A stretch of DNA of 64,000 nt from Sporomusa acidovorans. GTDB lineage: Bacteria; Bacillota; Negativicutes; Sporomusales; Sporomusaceae. The translations under genes and the position numbers were made by a program. The notes under the pieces are model-generated. The model did no database searches, was not told where the DNA came from, and saw only the letters and a program-made list of their open reading frames with translations. Of this stretch, positions 59,978 through 64,000 are shown one piece after another (the first letter of the stretch is position 1; every line of letters starts with the position of its first letter). The DNA lies in NCBI RefSeq assembly GCF_002257695.2, contig NZ_CP155571.1; one strand, 5' to 3'.

Positions 59978-60673
59978 TTAAAAAGACCGGTTTTCAATAT
60001 CCGTATTAGCCTGCTCATAATCATCCGGCCGGCCAATATCTAACCAATAACCATCAAATAAGTAACTATTAATCTTCTTCTTGCTTTTTAACATATCCAG
60101 CACTAAATTATCTAATCCATATGCCTCATAATAAGGCACCTGATCTAACACTGAACGGCTAAAAACATACACACCCATACTGACACTAAAATGGTACTTT
60201 GGTTTTTCCCTAAAGCCGATTATTTCTTTTTTTTGTTCATTAATATCCAATACTCCAAAATCTATTTTTGCTTCTCTTTTATATGTGGCAATGGTCAAGT
60301 CAGCTCCTGAATTCAAATGGGACTGAAACAAATCTGTATAGTTAATATCGGTTAATATATCGCCGTTCATAACTAAAAAGTTTTCCGGTAAACCTTCGAT
60401 TAGTTTAATAGGAGCAACTGTGCTCAACGGCTTATCTTCAAACGAATAAGATATGTCAATTCCATACTTTTCCCCGTTTCCAAAAAAAGCCATAATAATA
60501 TCAGCCATATGATTGACTGCTATGGTAATTTTGGTCACTCCCGCCTTTTTTAGTTGATTAATCACAATATCAAGTATCGGCTTTTCACCTACCGGCACTA
60601 ACGGCTTAGGCAGTGTAACCGTATACGGCTTTAGCCTGGTCCCCTTACCCCCTGCCAAAATCACAGCTTCCAT
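59978..60673 (-). CDS. Sugar-1-phosphate nucleotidyltransferase
   Basis: 231 residues. LAGGKGTRLKPYTVTLPKPL (6-25) and VMNGDILTDINY are the NTP- and metal-binding sites. The length and motifs match the NDP-sugar pyrophosphorylase family (GCD1 type). GGGGAGGCCC precedes the ATG. Adjacent epimerases suggest it activates an unusual sugar for the locus. The nucleotide (CDP, GDP, UDP) is not told by the sequence. Confidence 0.88.
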   Translation of the reverse strand: MEAVILAGGKGTRLKPYTVTLPKPLVPVGEKPILDIVINQLKKAGVTKITIAVNHMADIIMAFFGNGEKYGIDISYSFEDKPLSTVAPIKLIEGLPENFLVMNGDILTDINYTDLFQSHLNSGADLTIATYKREAKIDFGVLDINEQKKEIIGFREKPKYHFSVSMGVYVFSRSVLDQVPYYEAYGLDNLVLDMLKSKKKINSYLFDGYWLDIGRPDDYEQANTDIENRSF

Positions 60674-60792
60674 GATAGGGCCTCCCCTTAATAAATTTCA
60701 CGCTTTTCTTCGACTATCAACGCTCGCAACGAACATATATATTTATCTATATTAAATCATTTTGCATATGCTTTATTGTATCAACAGACTAC

Positions 60793-61800
60793 TTATATGT
60801 TATAAATATCAGCTTTATACTGTTTTAAGTTTGTTGGGTTGGTAAACCATGCTATAGTTTCTTGTATACCTCTCTTAAATCCATCTTTACCAGCATATTG
60901 CGGCTTCCATCCAGTCAAATTGAATGCTTTTGCATTATCAGCCCATAATCTCTCTACTTCGCTTTTATCTGGTCGCACACGCATATCATCGGAAATAATA
61001 TTAACTTTTGTTTTCATCGCTTCAGCAATGACTTCTACCGTTTCACCAATAGATATTTCATAGTTACTGCCAATATTAATAACTTCCCCTACTGATTGCT
61101 CAGAAGCAGCAACAGCCAAAAAACCACTGACTGTATCTTTTATATAATTAAAATCACGAGTGGGATGTAAGGCTCCTAATTTTATATTGTTAATGCCATT
61201 GGCAATTTGCGTAATAATAGTGGGAATAACTGCTCTAGCCGATTGTCTTGGCCCATAAGTATTGAACGGCCTAATAATCGCCACCGGCGTACGGAAAGAA
61301 CGAAAAAATGCCATTGCCATTTGATCTGCGCCAATTTTGGTAGCCGAATACGGAGATTGCCCCTGCAATGGATGATTCTCATCAATCGGAACATATTTTG
61401 CTGTTCCATAGACTTCACTGGTGGAAGTATGGACTATTTTCTCAACTTCCAATTCTCTGGCTGCCTGCAAAATATTTAATGTTCCTTTGATATTTGTATC
61501 CACGTAACTATCGGGAGAATGATAAGAATAGGGAATTGCAATTAAAGCCGCAAGGTGCAAAACAATATCACAACCTTGCATGGCAGTTTTCACCCCATGC
61601 GGGTCCCGTATATCACCGGCAAAAATATCCAGGGAATCTTTAATACTCTTTTCACTATAATCCAGCCAACCCCAGGAGTTAAATGAATTATAAAATACAA
61701 AAGCACGAACCTCATGACCTTGCCGTACTAACTCTTCTGTCAAATGAGAACCAATAAACCCATCAGCACCTGTTACCAAAATTTTTTTATTCTTCAACAT
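60793..61800 (-). CDS. NAD-dependent 4,6-dehydratase/epimerase, LegB-like SDR
   Basis: 335 residues. VTGADGFIGSHLTEELVRQG (9-28), HTSTSEVYGTA and SPYSATKIGADQMAMAFFRS are the NAD and Ser/Tyr-x-x-x-Lys sites, and RPFNTYGPRQSARAVIPTII is typical of LegB/GDP- or UDP-sugar 4,6-dehydratases. In other bacteria LegB starts legionaminic acid synthesis; no other leg gene is in view, so the product is open. It overlaps the glycosyltransferase by 14 nt. AAGGAG precedes the ATG. Confidence 0.8.
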   Translation of the reverse strand: MLKNKKILVTGADGFIGSHLTEELVRQGHEVRAFVFYNSFNSWGWLDYSEKSIKDSLDIFAGDIRDPHGVKTAMQGCDIVLHLAALIAIPYSYHSPDSYVDTNIKGTLNILQAARELEVEKIVHTSTSEVYGTAKYVPIDENHPLQGQSPYSATKIGADQMAMAFFRSFRTPVAIIRPFNTYGPRQSARAVIPTIITQIANGINNIKLGALHPTRDFNYIKDTVSGFLAVAASEQSVGEVINIGSNYEISIGETVEVIAEAMKTKVNIISDDMRVRPDKSEVERLWADNAKAFNLTGWKPQYAGKDGFKRGIQETIAWFTNPTNLKQYKADIYNI

Positions 61801-62926
61801 GATAAATCTCCTTAAATAAACGATTTGTAAATCTTTTTGTTTTCATTTTTTCTATTTTTTGTTTACAAGTTAATAAATTTGCTCTTTCCAATATAACTTG
61901 CTCGATTTTTTTTTCTAATGATTTAACATCCCGATTTTTAAATAAAATCGTTCCCTTCGGCCTATCAATACAATCACTAGCAATTACAGGAGTCTCAAAC
62001 CACAAAGATTCATTAATTGAAAGTGCATTACCATCCGTATTTGTTAAGCGTAAAAATACATCAGACAATAGATATATAGGCCAAACCTCCGTTAAATCTT
62101 CATATATTAAATAAAAATTCTCCACAAGATTATTTTTTTCAATTTTTTCAACAAAATCATCATGTAAGTTCTGTGCTATCACTCCATTGATGCTCACAAG
62201 TACTAGTATCTTATATTTGACTGCTAATTCTTTTACTACTTCTACTAATAAATCAAATCCATATAAATCTTCTTGATTGTAATAAGTAAACCAGCCTACC
62301 ATACTAATGATTGCATCATAATTATCAGTATTCAATACATGATTATCGCAAAATTCCGTAAAAATAGCTTCACTATAAAGGGGAGGTATAAACGCATCTA
62401 TCATAGTTACCGACTTGGCGTGATTTTTCTTTGCTATCTGCATAATCTCATAGTTATCAGCTAAAATATGGACATGTTTTATGACTTTCTGCATTAGTAT
62501 TCCTTTAATTCCACCAGCATTTAATGCATTTTTTAAGGAAGCACCATGTATATGTAAATATACATTCTTCCCCATTAATCCCAATATCCCTAAAATAATT
62601 CTAATACGCAAATCTGGAGAATGGTGATGGATCAGCTTGTAAGGAGATAAAAATAAACGCAATAAAGAATACATTTTCGTTATTTTGCTATAAAATAAAT
62701 AAAAATTTCCATGATATCCACTATTTTTTGTCTCATTATAAAAATCATAATATCTTATTTCCGAACTCTCTAACTGCGCTAATACCCGCTGAATATGAAC
62801 AGATATCCCGCCATAAGGCGGAGGATATGGGCCAATAATAGCGATTTTTTTCTTGTTCTTCAAAATTTGCACCACACATTTAGGTAGATTCCCGTTTATT
62901 TTTGATGGGCTTCCGATATTATCCAT
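61787..62926 (-). CDS. Family 4 glycosyltransferase
   Basis: 379 residues from ATG 62926; a TTG start near 62860 (KNKKKIAIIGPYPPPYGGIS) is equally possible since there is no clear ribosome site at the first. The N-terminal GPYPPPYGGISVHIQRVLAQ is a GT-B donor loop; the C-terminal LTNTDGNALSINESLWFETP resembles the E-x7-E site with variation. It overlaps legB-like by 14 nt and the PaaK-like gene by 31 nt. The acceptor is unknown. Confidence 0.82.
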   Translation of the reverse strand: MDNIGSPSKINGNLPKCVVQILKNKKKIAIIGPYPPPYGGISVHIQRVLAQLESSEIRYYDFYNETKNSGYHGNFYLFYSKITKMYSLLRLFLSPYKLIHHHSPDLRIRIILGILGLMGKNVYLHIHGASLKNALNAGGIKGILMQKVIKHVHILADNYEIMQIAKKNHAKSVTMIDAFIPPLYSEAIFTEFCDNHVLNTDNYDAIISMVGWFTYYNQEDLYGFDLLVEVVKELAVKYKILVLVSINGVIAQNLHDDFVEKIEKNNLVENFYLIYEDLTEVWPIYLLSDVFLRLTNTDGNALSINESLWFETPVIASDCIDRPKGTILFKNRDVKSLEKKIEQVILERANLLTCKQKIEKMKTKRFTNRLFKEIYHVEE

Positions 62927-64000
62927 TTGAATTTACAGGCATCAGTTAATGTAATTTCAACTACTTCCTCAAAAAATATGTCAATCGACTCGCCAAGCAT
63001 AGTTTTAAATCCTATAGTTAATTGATTTTTGTCAATCTTTAGCTTTTCTCTGTCATAGCTGTTTTGTATCGTATAACGGAGAATGATATTTTTGTTTATT
63101 ATTTGGAAAACTTGAACTTCTTTCATTACATTTAAATTTTTAAATGGGAAGGTAACTACAGCCGGAGGGATCAATTCACTTTTTTCATCTATCAAGTAAT
63201 CTTCCAAGCGACCGCCGATCTGCTTAATAACAGGTGTATAACCCCGCCCACATTGCGGACATACTTCTTCCGTCCAATCTAATACAAGATCATTCATTCT
63301 ATATCTTATAAATGGTGTAGTTTTATTTAAAAAGCCTGTACCAATAAGTTCATTATTTAGTCCTTTTTCAACATACCCATATAAAGGCAAAAAATGGTAA
63401 CTCCGATTTGTTTCACACCAAGCGCCGAGTGCCACTTGCTCCGAATTACCATAATGTGCTATTATCTTTTCTGGGTTAAGATAATCTTCGATCTCTTTTA
63501 TTTGCCATTCATACATATTTTCTGACGCTAACAGTACACCCTTAATTGGCGAAATCAACTTTAATGAGCTTTCATTAAGCAATTTTGCAAACTTGGCTAT
63601 AGCACTCGGATAGCCATGAAAATACGCTATTTCTTTTTCGTTGATATAGTTGACCATTTGTTCCATATTATCATTCATATTTACAATAGAAAATCTGGTC
63701 AAATTTAAATCCGGATATTCTGCAATAGGCTCAATTTGGAAGCCGCGCATCTCGATTCGATAAAAATCCGGCGTAAAATTCGCTCGACTCCATTGGTGAT
63801 ATATAGCAGCCAGTTCTTTTTCACGGCTCTCTCTGTCTCCATAAAATTGAAATGGTGCGCCGCTTGTCCCACTTGTGGTAATTTTATACATGTCAGGGAC
63901 TTTAATTGTTAAACCGCCGGCATTTTTCAGCAGCGATTTATCAACTATCGGAATTTGACTTCTAAAATCTTCAAATGATTGTATTTGACTTATTTTAACC
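62896..64000 (-). CDS. PaaK/CapK-like adenylate-forming enzyme (cut by window end)
   Basis: The frame is open from the stop at 62896 to the window edge, about 368 residues, so the N-terminus is outside. The adenylate-forming P-loop TSGTSGAPFQFYGDR and the motif IAHYGNSEQVALGAWCETNR match the phenylacetate-CoA ligase family; the cysteine pair EVCPQCGRGYTPV is typical of the CapK branch seen in capsule loci. It may attach an acyl group to a sugar or activate an acid for decoration; the substrate is unknown. The first visible codons (KISQIQSFEDFRSQIPIVDK) belong to the same frame. Confidence 0.85.
   Translation of the reverse strand, partial: VKISQIQSFEDFRSQIPIVDKSLLKNAGGLTIKVPDMYKITTSGTSGAPFQFYGDRESREKELAAIYHQWSRANFTPDFYRIEMRGFQIEPIAEYPDLNLTRFSIVNMNDNMEQMVNYINEKEIAYFHGYPSAIAKFAKLLNESSLKLISPIKGVLLASENMYEWQIKEIEDYLNPEKIIAHYGNSEQVALGAWCETNRSYHFLPLYGYVEKGLNNELIGTGFLNKTTPFIRYRMNDLVLDWTEEVCPQCGRGYTPVIKQIGGRLEDYLIDEKSELIPPAVVTFPFKNLNVMKEVQVFQIINKNIILRYTIQNSYDREKLKIDKNQLTIGFKTMLGESIDIFFEEVVEITLTDACKFKWIISEAHQK

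Noticed and set aside
60674..60792. Possible promoter with TTGATA upstream of the nucleotidyltransferase gene
   Set aside because: No -10 box at correct spacing; AT-rich background makes chance matches common.

Overview
The window looks like the chromosome of an endospore-forming diderm Firmicute (Negativicutes, most likely a Sporomusa/Pelosinus-type genus). This is inferred from the combination of Firmicute-type Shine-Dalgarno and sigma-A signals and spore-coat CotF-like genes with outer-membrane features: two Wzi/CapA-like beta-barrel proteins and a Wzx/Wzy-type surface polysaccharide locus. No rRNA, tRNA or CRISPR array was seen.

Region 1 (1-15.4 kb) is ordinary chromosome of fairly high GC. 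It holds a RecD2 helicase (cut by the window start), a small sigma factor/DUF1659/DUF2922/YvrJ operon, an ABC-F ATPase, a possible ComK-like protein, an orphan NarL-type response regulator, and sugar activation genes (pgi, galU, phosphomannomutase/phosphoglucomutase, manC). CheX, a bacteriohemerythrin and a CotF-like coat protein follow. Several genes here were set from the sequence itself because they are short or truncated by the edge: RecD2, a 47-residue membrane protein at 1262-1405, and YvrJ at 1494-1637.

Region 2 (15.5-29.2 kb) is accessory. It has an MNT/HEPN toxin-antitoxin pair, galE, REP-associated tyrosine transposases (RAYTs) with dispersed REP-like repeats, a Uma2 nuclease-like gene and a deacetylase remnant. 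Its core is a divergent five-gene cluster: two ATPases resembling the BREX/DUF2791 type and an unknown coiled-coil protein on the minus strand, facing a SNF2 helicase and a SWIM zinc-finger protein on the plus strand. This cluster is the best candidate for an under-described system in the window.

Region 3 (29.3-47.7 kb) is polysaccharide-related and heavily rearranged. Copies of cotF, galE, wzi, vanZ, ydcF and rfbA occur twice or more, many frameshifted or internally deleted. They lie around an intact rfbDCAB (dTDP-L-rhamnose) operon, which is itself interrupted by a four-helix-bundle gene set between GC-rich repeats with a perfect 28-nt direct repeat on either side.

Region 4 (47.9-64 kb) is a long, mostly co-directional minus-strand operon that becomes strikingly AT-rich. 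It has gmd and rmd (GDP-D-rhamnose), glycosyltransferases, a Wzy-like polymerase, a heparinase II/III-family protein, a Wzx flippase, a methyltransferase, sugar nucleotide enzymes and a PaaK/CapK-like adenylate-forming enzyme cut by the window end. Together with pgi/manC/galU/galE/rfb, the region could supply UDP-Glc/Gal, dTDP-L-Rha and GDP-D-Rha to an O-antigen or capsule repeat unit that is flipped, polymerised and displayed on the outer membrane.
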